Made by a program: the position numbers and the translations under genes. From Gnetum montanum (Eukaryota; Streptophyta; Gnetopsida; Gnetales; Gnetaceae), in contig MNCI01016318.1 in the NCBI GenBank assembly GCA_015680685.1, positions 280,196 through 341,566 on the forward strand: a stretch of DNA of 61,371 bases. The letters are read 5' to 3'. Below the pieces are notes generated by a model. The model was given only the letters and a program-made list of their open reading frames with translations. It did not search any database and was not told the origin of the DNA. This document shows, in pieces, positions 36,270 through 48,870 of this stretch (its first letter is position 1; each line of letters starts with the position of its first letter).

Positions 36270-36360
36270 TGAGTGTAACCACCAATAAGACAAGGTACTT
36301 ACCAGATATGTGTTACACATTGCATACTAATTTGTGATTTTGTTGTGATTGTAGTGGGAA
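36270..36360 (+). other. A3 ORF3 leader remnant with splice-like signals
   Basis: The sequence 'gacaag/gtacttacc' (about 36286-36303) and, about 65-70 bp on, 'gttgtgattgtag/tgg' (about 36345-36359) match the ORF3 leaders of A2 and A1. The next bases no longer start ORF3: the ORF is deleted and 3' untranslated sequence follows. Confidence 0.45.
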
Positions 36361-36680
36361 GCATGGATTGGAAGTGAGACTATCTTCACCAAGGATGATG
36401 TAGTAGTACCACACAATGAGGACCATTCATGATTGTGGGATCTTCTTTCTCACTCTTCTGCTACTAAGAGGCATTGGATGTCAATTCTATCTAAGGTGTT
36501 CACTTCTCTTATCATGAACACCCAAATTTGTAAATATTGTAACTCCATACAATTGGGCACTTAGAATCTATCTATTCCATTTGAGTTAGCTTGTATGTCA
36601 ATCAATAATCCCATATCTCCTTAATATTTTGTAAGGAACTTGTTCCTCCTCTTTTTCACTCAAGGATGAGTTTTCCTTCA

Positions 36681-36692
36681 GTCATGGGGGTA
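36681..36692 (+). promoter_or_regulatory. A3 polypurine tract
   Basis: GTCATGGGGGTA directly before the 3' LTR start TGATGAGTC. The A2 version is AATCATGAGGGTA at 37631-37643. Confidence 0.8.
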
Positions 36693-37524
36693 TGATGAGT
36701 CATGTTTTGACATGCTCTGATATCAAATCCTAGGGTGCATTATCGAATATTTGATATTGCAAGGCATATCTCGACGTATAAATATAGTGCTTGGGCTCAT
36801 GATTTTCATATTATTTTTTCTCATAGTTAGAAAAACTCTTGTAGTTTGTTTTCTCTAGAGTTAGAATATTTTTTGAGTGCCTGTAGCAAGAGTCTAAGTG
36901 TGTACGAATCTTTGTTCGAACACTGATGTACCTTAGCATAGTAATGTGACGGGAATAAAAATAAATCCTTTTGATCATCCTTACAACACTGAGAATAGAT
37001 TAATGTTTCCTTGATGCATTTAATATTCATGCACCTTATTCTCATGCACTTCACTTTAATGCACTTTAATTAAGCAATTAATTTCTCTTTGTTAATGAAC
37101 ACAAGCATGACCACTTCAAGCATACATGTAGCACTTGGTAGCCTAAAAATGCTTAATGTTTGGTAACCCAGTAAGGCTATATATGTTTAGGATGTGTCTA
37201 GGAAAGTGGGACAAGTACTTATGTTAGGCTAGCTAGGCAGTAGATAAATTAGATCCTAAATTACTCTACCTTTCATTATTTTTGTAGGTGATTAAACTTA
37301 CAAAACATAAAATGATAAAAATCATGTACCTAAATTATACTTAAATCATATCCTTAAGCTTCACAAGTGTAGTTGGGAAGACAATGAACGTTCTCAACGA
37401 CCATCTCACTTCCTAGACTAACTAGTGAACTGAAGAACTATAGGTCCACAGAATTCAATTGGATCATGCGTGAATGCCTTAGTGATTGATATGATTGGGT
37501 GTAGGGGTACCTCACCATTCATCA
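36693..37524 (+). repeat. A3 3' LTR
   Basis: 832 bp, TGATGAGTC...ATTCATCA. TATA box at 36777-36784. It differs from the 5' LTR by many transitions, by loss of the 20-bp palindrome segment in U3, and by an insert-like repeat of 'gcttaatgtttggtaaccca' near 37150. It ends without a primer site, followed by the target copy TCTAT. Confidence 0.9.
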
Positions 37525-37643
37525 TCTATATACTTAGGCACTTAGTGTTGTTTGTGTTTGTCATGTGTCGTTAGTCAATAATTCCATACCTTTCCAAATT
37601 TCTAAAGAACTCAAGGATGAGTTTTCATTCAATCATGAGGGTA
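37525..37643 (+). other. A2 3' untranslated end and polypurine tract
   Basis: This continues 27397 after removal of A3. It resembles the A3 tail ('ggatgagtttt-ttcaatcatg-gggta') and ends with the degraded PPT 'aatcatgagggta' at the A2 3' LTR. Confidence 0.75.
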
Positions 37644-38289
37644 TGATGAATTGTAAATTGGTTGCGTCGACTAGGTTTGATAGTAGAGCTCTTGCAGTTT
37701 TTCTTCCTTAGAGGTAGAATATTTTCCTGAGTGCCCACAGTAGGAGTCATTGAGTATATGAATATTTATTTGAGCATTGTTGTACCTAAGCACAGTAGTA
37801 TGTGTAGCAATAAAGATGAGCTTTCTAATAAACCTTACAACACTTTGGCTAGATTAAATATTTTCTTCGTGCATTTAATGTTTTCAACAATTTTATTTAA
37901 TGCTTTCAAGTGATTAAGCTAATTAAGGAATTAAGCTAGCTAGGTTAAATAATGATTAATTAAGTACATAAGTACAACCACTTCGAGCATGCACATGATG
38001 CTTGGTAATCCCATCAATGCTTAATGATTGGTAACCTAGCAACATTATACATGTTCATGATGTGTACAGAAAGTGGAACTAGATGCTTATGTTAGGATTA
38101 GTTAGACATTTGTTAGTTAGTTAGATTAAATTAGCAAATAAATTACTTCATTCTTTTCATCCTTTATTTTAAGTATCCAAAACATAAAACATAAACAATA
38201 ATAAAAATCATATGCCTCGATTACACTTAACCATACCTTTGCATATTACAAGTGTAATTGGGAAGAAAACAAATGATTGCAATAATTAG
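37644..38289 (+). repeat. A2 3' LTR, left part (split by B)
   Basis: Starts TGATGAATTG. Compared with the 5' LTR it lacks about 130 bp of U3 between 'actaggt' and 'tagtagagctc', which removes the TATA box. It stops at 'gcaataattag', where B was inserted. The last five bases ATTAG are the target copy. Confidence 0.88.
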
Positions 38290-39960
38290 TGAAACACCAC
38301 TAATTTCAGCCTAACACTATGAAACAAGAACAACTCAGAGCCTTTTGAGCTTTTGGGAGGCAAAAGTTTGACTAAAGCATGGAACTCACGCCAGGCTTGT
38401 CAAGCTGGGCTTGCCCTTAGCATGAGTAAACTCCAACGACTTCAAGATCAAGTCAAAGATGGTTCAATCTAAGGGTGCTAGTCATCCTCAAGGGCCATTG
38501 TTGTCCACTTCAAGTTTCAACATTCGAGAGTTCAGATTTCGGGCCAGATTGCACAAATTCTCCCAGGTCACGCTGAGGTCACACTGGCAGCATGAGTACC
38601 GATTACAGCTAGCGTGAACAAACTCCAAGAGCCTTAAAATCGAGTCAAAATGGTCTAACTTTGAAGGTGCAAGACATCCTCAAGGTCCATTGATGACTAC
38701 TTCAAGTCCTAGCCTAAAAAATTCCAAACTTCAGGTCCAAAATCACAAAGATTTTGTCACTCACACTGAGCTCACACTGACAGCGTGAGTCCAGCGTGAG
38801 CTATCAAAAGTGGCTCAAATCAAGACACACTCAAGCTCATTTTTTAACATGCAGTTCACTCTCAGGTTCCATCACAACTAAGCAATTGTTGCACTGAAAG
38901 AACAAGCTTTAAAGATCAAAAATTAGTGTGAAATGTATCATCTTCATTAGGTCACGTCGAGGTCACACTGGCAGTGTGAGTACTAATCATGCCCAGTCAA
39001 AAGCATGCCAAACACACACTGAGGACATGCCAAGATAAAATAAACTCACGTTGGAAGCTTTTGTAAAATAGAAATGCCTCAAACAACCACAAAACCAGTC
39101 AATTCAGCATCCTGCAGTAGTCAATTCATGGATTGAGAAGTTCTAAGCTAGCCAGAGTCAATTTCTCTTGTTGTACACTATCATTTTTAATGTAAATTTT
39201 CACCATTTGTGGGCTTGTCAAGCTCCTACGCTCCAAATTGTATCTTCTTCTATGGGTGTAAGCTAGCTTGCATAAGCCAATACACATTGTAAGATACGGT
39301 GCATTCGGTCAAGAACGTAGCCTACCTATGCACGTCCAATTCACACACAACTGTCCATCAAACACCTGTTACATGATCTGTTTTCCTCTCATTTCTCAGC
39401 CGTTGATTCCATCCATGAATTCCGCACCCAAGCCTAGCCAAACCTTATAAATACCCTGTCCATTCACATAAACGGGGTTGGTAATTTTGGAGGTTTATGG
39501 CTTTGGGAGCATTGATTGGCAACTTTGGACACTCAAGCACACGTGACTCCCAACATCCAATCACCTGTAAGCACATCACTCCGGGGCTTAGTGCTTAACT
39601 TGTCATCCACACACGCAACTACACTTTGACTAGTGCACATCCTTGTTTAAGTAATATAATATAGTTCATTATTACCTTCCATTACATTGTTCGCTCTATT
39701 TTTATCTATTTTATGCTTTCTGCATACACTCACGCTTTGTTTACATTTTGTACATCACCAGTTACGATAACCCTAGTGCAGGCCATAGCTTACGCTCGAG
39801 GAAGTCCTTGGTTAATTTATGTGCATACCATCCAAGGCACTTTACCTTCGTTTTCTTTTTTAGCTTGCCCTCACACAAAGGCAGGGTCGGCTATGTCTCT
39901 CTGACAATCTTTTGGCATTTTTTCCCTTCCAGCCTCACGCCGACGATTTCAATCAACACA
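38290..39960 (+). repeat. B 5' LTR
   Basis: 1,671 bp, TGAAACACC...TCAACACA. TATA box at 39446-39453 (tataaata), followed by 'ccattcacataaacggggttgg' near the likely start of transcription. U3 contains scattered 'tcacgct'/'agcgtga' words in both orientations and 'cttgtcaag' words. Confidence 0.9.
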
Positions 39961-40430
39961 GTAAATTGACACTAGAAGGAGGGCCTGACTTTTTTACCGT
40001 CCCATCAAAACATTGATCATGCTACCTGTTAAACGCTGCACAGACAAGGTGCTGAAACTTAATCCTAGCTTGCTCAAGCCCACCCTAGTCTGCTCATGCT
40101 AAATTAATTGGGCATACACCCCGTAAAACTATTACGTTACACCCAGCACTTCAAAGCTCTGCAACTACATCATCAAAACCCAATAGCATACACATGCTGC
40201 TTAAATAAGCCACTTCATAGAAAACCTGCCAATTAATGTTCCCACCACCACCATTGACCAATCATAGTGAGCTCCTCTCAGTACTTGCAACCTTCATCTT
40301 GCCTAGTACACACCTGGCTTGTCAAGCTAGCCTACTCACGCTCAGCTTGTCAAGCTAGCCTACACATGCCCAGCTTGTCAAGCTAGCTTACACACGCTCA
40401 GCTTGTCAAGCCCAGTTTACTTACGCTACT
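39961..40430 (+). other. B leader
   Basis: It begins 'gtaaattgacactagaaggagggcc'. The core cactagaaggaggg also follows the D LTR and resembles a motif common after LTRs of plant Tat-type elements. A clean tRNA primer site cannot be named. No ORF. It ends with 29-bp tandem repeats just before the gag ATG. Confidence 0.55.
40312..40428 (+). repeat. Four 29-bp tandem repeats with hairpin core
   Basis: Four units share (a/g)gcttgtcaagct-agcctacacacg. The core AGCTTGTCAAGCT is an inverted repeat around one T. The array ends two bases before the gag ATG (40431). The word also occurs in the B LTR. Confidence 0.75.
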
Positions 40431-42640
40431 ATGGAATCTTCCTAGATCAACACCACGATGCTGCAGATCTCTGACTTTGGGGTCGGGACCTTAAACCCTG
40501 TAACTGTGATAGAACCCATAACTGTCATTGAAGCGATAAACCCTCAAGGTTCAACTCGCCAGTCACTTAGGCTATAGGGTAAGGACCCTACGTACGCAAT
40601 CCTCACACCAGAACAATATAACTTCATTTGTGTGAATATTCAAGCCAACTTGCCTATCAACCACATAGAAAGAGAAGCAAAGTGAAACTATGAGCTCATT
40701 TACAAGGGAGGTTGTGAGTTTACCCCCTCAGTATTTGATGTGATCCCCCTTTTTGAGCCCCATCATCAACTCAGATCTCAGCTTCTCATGGTAAGGAATC
40801 AAACCTTACAGCCACCTCCGATAGAGCCCTAGAGTGGAGATGAGGAAGATGACTTTGTGACCCAATCTGAGCATGGGGATTCATACCATACTATCAGTCC
40901 TCATGCGCATACAAACCCATCATTCCAACCTTTCCTAGAAGAAACCACCCTTCCTCCTTTATCTGCAAACACTTGAGCACCGATTTCTCTACAAGAAGTA
41001 CCCACTTCCATTCACACCTTCTCCATGCCCAACATTCAATCTAATACGTCCATCTCCATCATACCTCTGCAAGTACAGTCCCAACAAGCCCCTCCTCAAA
41101 CTAATGCAGGATCAATCTTCCGACCTCAAGTAATTGGGATTCCATCAGTTATACCAGCTTCCACATCCACCCATTACATACCACAAGTACAAACCCATGG
41201 AGCACCTCTAATTACTTCAACCCGACACGTTCAGGGTGTCACCTCACAAGCTATGGCTGGGCAATGGGTTTCACCAGCTATTCAGCAACACCAACATACT
41301 CACTACAATGTACCACACCCTGCAATCCCATCTCTGAATGTTGCTCTGCCACAACAACCGACAATTCAACAGTCTCCCTTTCCATAGACAATGCAATAAT
41401 CAAACTACTACCAATCGTAATCTACTCAACCAGCCGGTCTGCCTACCGCCCAAGAGTGGGCAAACACGAAGAAAATGATGCACTCATTAATTAAGTAGGT
41501 AAAGCGTCTTAAAACTACAAACACTGAAGAAGTCAAGGTGTTTGACTTCTACCAAGATGACCTAATCAACCCTTCAGTCCCACCATTAACCTTACCAAAG
41601 GGAACCTCATTACCTCAACTAACCAAATATAATGGAGAGGGAGATCCAAACGACCATCTGGTAACATTTGGACTAGAATGCCTATTGCTTCAGGCCTAGC
41701 CTCATGCAATTCTATGTGTATTTTCTATGTCCTTGACAGGAAAAGCCTTAGACTGGTACCGAGCTTTACCCCGTAACTCCATATCCTCTCTAGAGGATTT
41801 GTTACATCAATTCGTTACCCATTTCAAATATAATTTAAAGCCTGAAGCCACACTAGATGGTCTAATTCAGATTAAATAGGCGTCGTTAAAGCCCGTACAA
41901 AAATTTATCCAAAGGTGGAGTGCAGCCTTGAATGAACTTCACGAGCCCATCCCTGAAACATATTTGCTTACCATCCTTAAGGCTTCCGTAAATGACTTTG
42001 TTAAATCAAAAATTTATTATTTGAGTGCCCATACTTTGAGTCAAGCATTCACACAAATTAAGAACATAGAAGAGGCGACACAAGCAAGTAACGACCCAGA
42101 TTATTTAGCCTTTAGGAGCCAACATATGAGGAAAGATAAGGATAAATCCAAAGCGACAGTAGTAGCAGTGGTAGAGACAATCCAACCTAAAAATTTAGGA
42201 TAGAAAGAAAAACAACCCACTGCTCCAAACAGCCATGAAAGAACCATATCTACGCCTACACCTGAATCTTCCTTAACTAAAACCACAAACACGGGTCACA
42301 CTCGTACATTTGAATGAAAATATCCTACCCAATACACACCCTTGCCTATGAAGCCTTCACAATTATTAGATCAACTTCTAAGGGTTGGATTAATCAAACA
42401 TAAACAAATGTCCCCTGCGGCATCCCAAAAACATGATCGATTCTGTGAGTTGGCTAAAAACCCAACTTTAGCAACAACCGATGAGGCCCCCGTTCCAAGA
42501 GGCTTTAGGTTGAACAGATTTTGCGAATATCACCAACGGTGTGGGCACAAAACTAACTACTGTTTCACCTTAAAATAAGGTATGCAGTGCATGATTGACA
42601 AGGGTTAAATAATATTTGACAAGGCAAACGCAGTAAATCC
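40431..42640 (+). pseudogene. B gag
   Basis: ATG 40431. A long Pro/Gln/Thr-rich N-terminal part (to about 41400) is followed by the gag core: 'LTKYNGEGDPNDHLVTF' (about 41617), 'SMSLTGKALDWYRALPRNSISSLEDLLHQF' (about 41730-41810), 'FIQRWSAALNELHEPIPE' and 'SKIYYLSAHTLSQAF'. A Tat-type zinc finger 'CEYHQRCGHKTNYC' lies at 42522-42563. About ten stops, mostly TAG. Confidence 0.86.
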
Positions 42641-44199
42641 CCAAAACTAACCCATGGGGGTCTACAAGGATCCTCTCAATACTAAGAACGCACCTTATGT
42701 GATTAACACTATCTAGGTGGACAATGGATAAGACATCCCTAGAAAACCTTTTGTAATTCGTAGGCCTTCTGAAACTACATCTACCTCAACACCTCCCCAA
42801 ACCCCTCTTGTCATATGCACATTCCCTACACCACAAAAACCATTCGTCATTCATGTACCTCCTTCTGTCGCAGCAGTAACCACGCCATCAGGAAAATGAC
42901 CCACTCTCTTTGTGATCTAGGTGCCAAAACACCCTAACACATAACCCCCTACAGTTCCCCCGCGACCCTTGCGAGAGTGCCTTGCTGACAGGCTAACAAG
43001 AGAGCACCTAGAAAAAGAACATCATGGGCACAAAGTAGGACCACTGAAGCCCATACCGCTAAATGCTGTTCCTATGGCTCCATCCACCAGTGAGCCTAGC
43101 ACAAGTCATCGAGACAAAGATATCGGCATTCTCAATATCCCAAACTCAACATCCCCAGTTACTAACACCAGTATCCCTCCACAAGAGATACGAATGCTGG
43201 GTCAAATGGACCAAGTCTCCACAAAGAAGAGAATTCCAAGTGGTAAGGATCTAGTGAGAGTATTGACCCAAGTCACATAGGCCTTGAAACAAAAGAACAC
43301 CTCCTTAAGCCTGTACAATCTAGAAATGACCTCACTGGTACATCAGGAAGCTCTCGTGCATATGTTGACTTCGACTCCTATTAGTGAGGACCTTCCCATA
43401 GATGAGTTGTCCACCTATGTAGTACTATCCCCACAACCTCAAGAATCGAGGCCCACATCCCTAGAATTTCATGCCAATGATATTAAGCGATATGAGAAAA
43501 CTGGAGAGGTCACTACAACCCCTATATTCATAACAATACAAGTCAACCACTTCAAGATATGTAGGGTGCATGTCGATGACAGTGCAGCAACAAACGTAAT
43601 ATCCTTTCCTATCATCGAAAAACTGGATCTTACAAAGAAAATACGGCCCACAACAACTTCCTTTTTAACATCCTTTAGTGGTTCTTGTGTCGTGGTAAAA
43701 GGAATGCTTACTTTGGATTTCGTAGTAGGGGACCAGTTCCCCACATCGGCTGAATTCGTAGTGGTTGATGAAATGCCAAGGTTCAATCTAATTCTAGGAT
43801 AACCTTGGTTAGCTCAACTTAGAGCCGTATCCTCACCAATCCATCAAAAAATCCACCTACCTTATGAGGGCAGTGAAATCATCAAACACGGGGACACGAA
43901 AACATCGCTCACTTCCTCGCACCTGGGAATGGATCAAGGGTCGAAGGTTGAGTTCTTTGAGCCTAAACAAGAAACCATGAGCATGCTTCAAGACATGAAC
44001 CAACCATTAACTCATGATCCTACTAAAACTGAGGAAACACTAGGTGACGCAGACATAGGAGCCATTCCCACTGACGTCTCTTAGTCTGAGCTAACTTTTG
44101 ACATCTCCAATGAAGGGGAAGTGGAGTATAGGATCATACCTACTTGTCCTACCCCTCATGTCAAACTACGAATAATAAAGAAACAACTCAATAACTAGA
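42641..44199 (+). pseudogene. B aspartic protease region, end of gag-protease ORF
   Basis: The open stretch 43284-43802 carries the Tat-type protease: 'IQVNHFKICRVHVDDSAATNVIS' (active site about 43565-43605, Asp kept, usual DSG/DTG read as DSA), 'KGMLTLDFVVGDQFPTSAEFVVVDEM', 'FNLILG' and, after one stop, 'PWLAQLRAVSSPIHQKIHLPYEG'. The frame can be followed to a stop at about 44199, after which tandem repeats begin. 42641-43280 is a Pro/Thr-rich linker. Confidence 0.85.
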
Positions 44200-44370
44200 G
44201 CAAACTACTAAGCGTCTAGAAAGACGTTAAACTACCAACCGTCTAGTACGACATTAGACTACCAACGAATCTCCGCAATGACGTTAAACTAGCCACGGTC
44301 AGAAATGGTCGGTTCCTTTTAAGTCTCCTAAAACTGTTATCGCTTTCGGCCCACTATGGCCTAAAACTAG
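44200..44370 (+). repeat. Short tandem repeats at left edge of antisense module
   Basis: About five units of 27-30 bp with core 'gac(g/a)ttaaactacca(a/c)c', ending with 'ccactatggcctaaaactag'. The same unit type recurs at 49790-49890 and 53509-53830. Confidence 0.7.
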
Positions 44371-44867
44371 TAATTCCTCTTTCTTTCTTTCTTTTTAACA
44401 CAGATACAATGGTCCACCATGACTCTAAATTGATGTGCACGGCCCGAAATGGCCTTACACTAGAGCTCAGTATGTTACAAATTTACAAACTCTCATTACG
44501 TTATGTCAAATTTTCATTTACATGTCACAAGTTGCAATTTCAATTCATGCATTCTTGTTACTTTTCCTTTTACAAATATTTGCCTTACGTTTTGTTCTAC
44601 ATTTTGCAATCTCATTTTACATTCAACTACATGCATATGTTCACAATATATCTGAGAAAATAGGAAAAATGACAAAAAAGGGGAAAATATAAATATATTA
44701 GAATATATATATATATATATAAATATAATATTGAATGTCAACGTGGAAATAGAATGCCAACACACTATGCCACGATTAAATCCATATCATTACATCTATC
44801 CCCATACATTTCCATTAGACATCAAAAATCCAAAACATTCGATAGCTAAGCTGGACTAACAGTTAGC
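44371..44867. other. B spacer between repeats and antisense gene
   Basis: T-rich and A-rich noncoding DNA with an AT dinucleotide run (about 44704-44730). It would be 3' to the antisense gene. No gene is supported. Confidence 0.5.
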
Positions 44868-46606
44868 TCACACATCAGTGCTAGGAAGGGGTTTGCCTCT
44901 AAGATCCTCCACATCATCCGCTCCCGCTCCACTGGGGCCAGCCTCATCATTACTATGCCCCTACAATAGAACAAAAAAACAAAAAAACAAATAAGTAAGC
45001 ATAGCAAAGCAACTTATGAATACAAAACCTGGAAGAATAGTAACACTAACACTAAAAATAATAAAACCATACAAAAGTAAGTGCCACAATAAAACACGCA
45101 CAGGTAAAGAGGGCCTTAGAATAGCCTCCAAGCATTGCAAAATCTCCTCCTTGGGTACATTTTCCTAATCCTCCTCTAGACCAAGGTCAATACCGACCAA
45201 GGTTTTACCCTTGTCCACTGAGGTCCATGTAGGGTGCTCAAGAGAGAACATACCTGTCAAAGCCTTCCCAGAAGCAGTGGTAATGGTTCTCTCGAGAGAC
45301 CCCTCCACTTCAGTGCACTCAGCAAACCTATCATAAGCAGGATGTAAGCCTAGTCCATCAATGAACATTTCCTTTTGGCGATGTTCAACTAATTCCTCCT
45401 TTAACCATTTCTTATACTAGTGCTTGTGATCCTTTTGATCTTGACCCCACTTGCATACCTTAGCAACGAAAGATTTCCAATCGTGGAATTTCCTATTTAG
45501 TAAATCCATTTGTGCCCTTTGTTCAGCTAAATCTCGTGTCGCCTGAACTTTGTTATTCGAAACTGTCCAGTAACGCGCATAGGTGACCTCATACGTGCGC
45601 TAAGTACTATCACCAGACAGCCTAGCAGTAGCAAAATCATAACAATATTGAAGATCCCTCTTATCTTCTCTCTCCTTCGTCAATGTTTCCTTCAATGAGT
45701 GCACCTCATCCCATAGGTACTCAATTGAACACCTACAAGTCCAGAGGCACTTAGCTTTTTGTACGACGCAACCAGAAACTCCATCGTAAATATTTCTAGG
45801 GACTTGTTCAACATTTCTTGGCAATTCAAGGAAAGCGTCAATATGAGCAGCCTCAGAAGGATCCCATCGAAGCTTGGCACCTACAAGTATAAGTACCACA
45901 CACATGAATTAGCTATAACTAACAATGAATGCAAAGAAGCACAATAAACCCAGACACTTAGCATGATATGTAACATACACATACCTAGTTCTAGGTGAGC
46001 TTGTTGTAGGTGAGTGACTAAATCATTAACGATGCCCGTGACAAAGTCCATTTTATTAGGAATTTCAGGCCATGGCCTTAACTGGTCAGTAGCTATTGGA
46101 CAAGCATGGGAAGTCACCTCAACCGGGGCCTGTGACCCTGACACCTCTACCCGAGACGTATGCGCCTCAAAAACCTCAGTATCTACCTCTGGTGCTAGGA
46201 ATAATCAAGATAATCAAAAAACAACACATAGAAGTTAAAATGTACAAAGTGTGGATCAAGCTAAAGGAACATACCAAAAATCCCTTTGTTGGTTAGCTTA
46301 GGTGGATCACCAAGGTGCAAGGACCCATCGAAGAAATCGTTGAATACAACCCTCTCATCGCTTGAATGCCTAAGTAAATCCAAAGCCTCAGCGAGCTTCA
46401 TCCCATTGATGCTTGTTACATCTTCCTCTTGCGAGATAGGGAGTTCCTCGATTGCTTCTTCCCTCTCTTTTTCTTCTTCCTTTGGCCCTATGATGATCAC
46501 TTCAAGTTCAACCATCAGGGCTAAGGCTTCTCTTTCCCTCTCGAGGCTTTTCTCTGATAATACCAGTATTCTAGTGTTAGTATGACATAGTATATACATA
46601 CGTTTA

Positions 46607-46607
46607 N
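46607..46607. other. Single N in antisense exon 2
   Basis: One unresolved base, without an obvious duplicated flank, five bases inside the inferred exon 2 end. It makes the frame across the exon 2/3 join undecidable. Confidence 0.6.
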
Positions 46608-48559
46608 ATCTCTTCTAGGAGATGTGTGCAATCTAGGTGGTTCCAATCCCAAGCTATCATGGGAATGATGAGAACGACTAGCTACACCCCCAATAGTAAT
46701 GGACACTAACTCTTCAATTCCTTCGGGTGGGTCCTGAGATCTGGTAGTGTTAAACAGGTGGTGAACCCAGGGGCGGGATAGCTATGAATGATCCCTCAAT
46801 ACATAACGGTTATCCCCATAAACTACTAAAAACTTGGCAAACTTACGAAGATAACCTGTGAAGAAGGCAAATGTGAAATGGGACTTGGCATTAATGTTTG
46901 AGAGTAATCTAACAATCTCTCCATGAAAGCCAGACCTAAGAAATTAGGCCCAGTTATAACGCATGCCCATCTCTAGAACTTCGCGTATGATACATGCAGA
47001 CTTGACCCCAAGGTTTCTTCCTTGAGAAAGAGATTTAGGGAATGCCTATGCTCAAAAGAGGGGGTACAAGAAGTTCACCTCCATTGATCGAGTATCATCT
47101 TGCATGGCAAAACCTTTGGGACCTCAAGACACGCCTAACCAATCTTCAAGCTCCTTTATGACTTGGCTTTCTTTAGTCGCTTTCTCTACTGCCACCCTGG
47201 CACCATCCATAGGTATGCCAAAGAGATCAGAAAGGAACTCAGCAATCAGGTGGAAAGACACCTTGACTCCTCGAACCCACGTAGTAAAATGAGAAGCATC
47301 GTCGCTAAAAGAATCAACAATGGTAACCATTTCAGTTGCTTGAACATTAGAAGTCAGAGTAATGAACAAGTCCATCAAACCCGCATGGGTAAGATGACTG
47401 ATGATTAACTCAAAGGCCTTCGTCTGCAACCATTTTTGTGCATGTTCTATCTCTCCATACTTCATAAAAGGAGTGGCCTCAGTACGCCCTAATATGATAG
47501 TAACTTGAGGAGACGGCTGCTGTAGGAATAGCATGTGAACACGGAAAGCTAGAAAAAGTGTGTTGCTGCTGCTATAATGGCTACAAGTAGGCAGTTCCCA
47601 TACACGAGTCAAGGGACAAGTAGACCTAGGACCCTCGGGAGGGCCTCCCTCAACTGTAAAAAGTTCCTCATCTATGTCAGTAATGAAGGAAAGCATGTCA
47701 TGTGTAGATCCAAACAACATTTTTTCAACAATATCATGGGCCAATTGCTCACTTAAATGAGACCATATAACTACGCTGAAAATTTGTAAAATAAATAACA
47801 AAAATGCACTAACATTAGGAAGGAACCATATCACATGATGCCCAATACGCATGTCATAAGGAGATACGTCCGATTCAAAAGGGCCAAACCAAGCAAGTAC
47901 ACCAACAAGCTCAACCACAAGGAGGGAAGGTTTAAGTCCCCTGCATCTAGCCAAAACCTTAGGTAAGTAAAAAAGTCCAAGTGCTCAAAATAATATGCAA
48001 CTACATAAACCAAATACATAAATAATATTTAATATATAGTTCCACCCCATGAGACAAGGACACCATTATTTATTTGGTGTATTTAACACTCACTGGGGTA
48101 CATTGAAATCTTTTACATAGTAGTTTATTGCAAGCAATATAAAATGATCATGCAAGTATAGAACCATGAACATTTTCAGATTCATAGAAACATATTTAAA
48201 TCTATCCAAAAAAGAAAACAGTAAACAGCATAGACATAAACACCAGCAACGAATAAACATTTCAACAAACAATTTACATCTTCACAATTTTACACAAGTT
48301 ACGCGTGGTCACGTTACCAGCAATTATTGTATATACACAAATTGCAACCCTCTCATTCTTGCATGAAACACAGTGCATATATACCAAGCTTTGAAACATA
48401 AAACTCACTGAAAATCAATCACTGCTTTCTCTTTAACATACAAACACTAGTTCACCTAACAACGGATGCTAAAACTTGAGAAAAACTGGAATCACCATGG
48501 CCTGTACACACGCCAATCAAAAAAAAGGATAGTAACCCCGACAAAGGGAAATTTCGCTC

Positions 48560-48870
48560 ATGAGAAGCCCTCTCTAACGCACTCACGCTGAGCACATCCC
48601 TGCAACTCACGTTAGGGCTTGCCCTAAACACTCACACTGGATGCGTCCCTGAAACTCATGCTAGGGCTCGCCATGGACACTTACGCTGGGGCTTGCCCTA
48701 GATACTCACGTTGGGCTTGCCCTACAACTCACGCTAGGGCTTGCCTTGGACACTCATGCTACGATTCTCCTTGGGAACTAGGGCTGGGCGCATCCCTGAA
48801 ACTCACGCTAGGCTTGCCCTGATGGTCATGTTGAGCTTGCCCTGACGTTGACGCTACGCTTGCCCTGGTT
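48560..48870. repeat. Degenerate array in intron 1 of the antisense gene
   Basis: About ten irregular units of 20-45 bp of the form 'actcacgctagggcttgccct-gg'. The words 'tcacgct' and 'gggcttgccct' also occur in the B LTR (about 38385-38420), so the array may be built from LTR sequence. GC is higher than its surroundings. Confidence 0.7.

Larger units (their letters stand above)
27398..37524 (+). mobile_element. Athila-like element A3 (lacks ORF3)
   Basis: The element is complete: 5' LTR 27398-28245, primer site, gag, protease, RT, RNase H, integrase, spacer, PPT and 3' LTR 36693-37524. Target copies are TCCAT/TCTAT. Its 10.13 kb is about 2.9 kb shorter than A2 without insertions, and the difference is the missing internal promoter and ORF3. 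It is inserted in the 3' end of A2. Confidence 0.92.

Noticed and set aside
47776-47834. Extra 59-bp intron in antisense exon 2 (donor gtgatat, acceptor ttttcag)
   Set aside because: Splicing it puts a stop eight codons on, and 59 bp is below the usual plant intron size. The frame is open if it is retained, though the translated stretch is oddly hydrophobic.
48560-48870. CRISPR-like array
   Set aside because: Units are irregular in length and sequence, spacers are not unique and constant in size, and the context is a plant retrotransposon.
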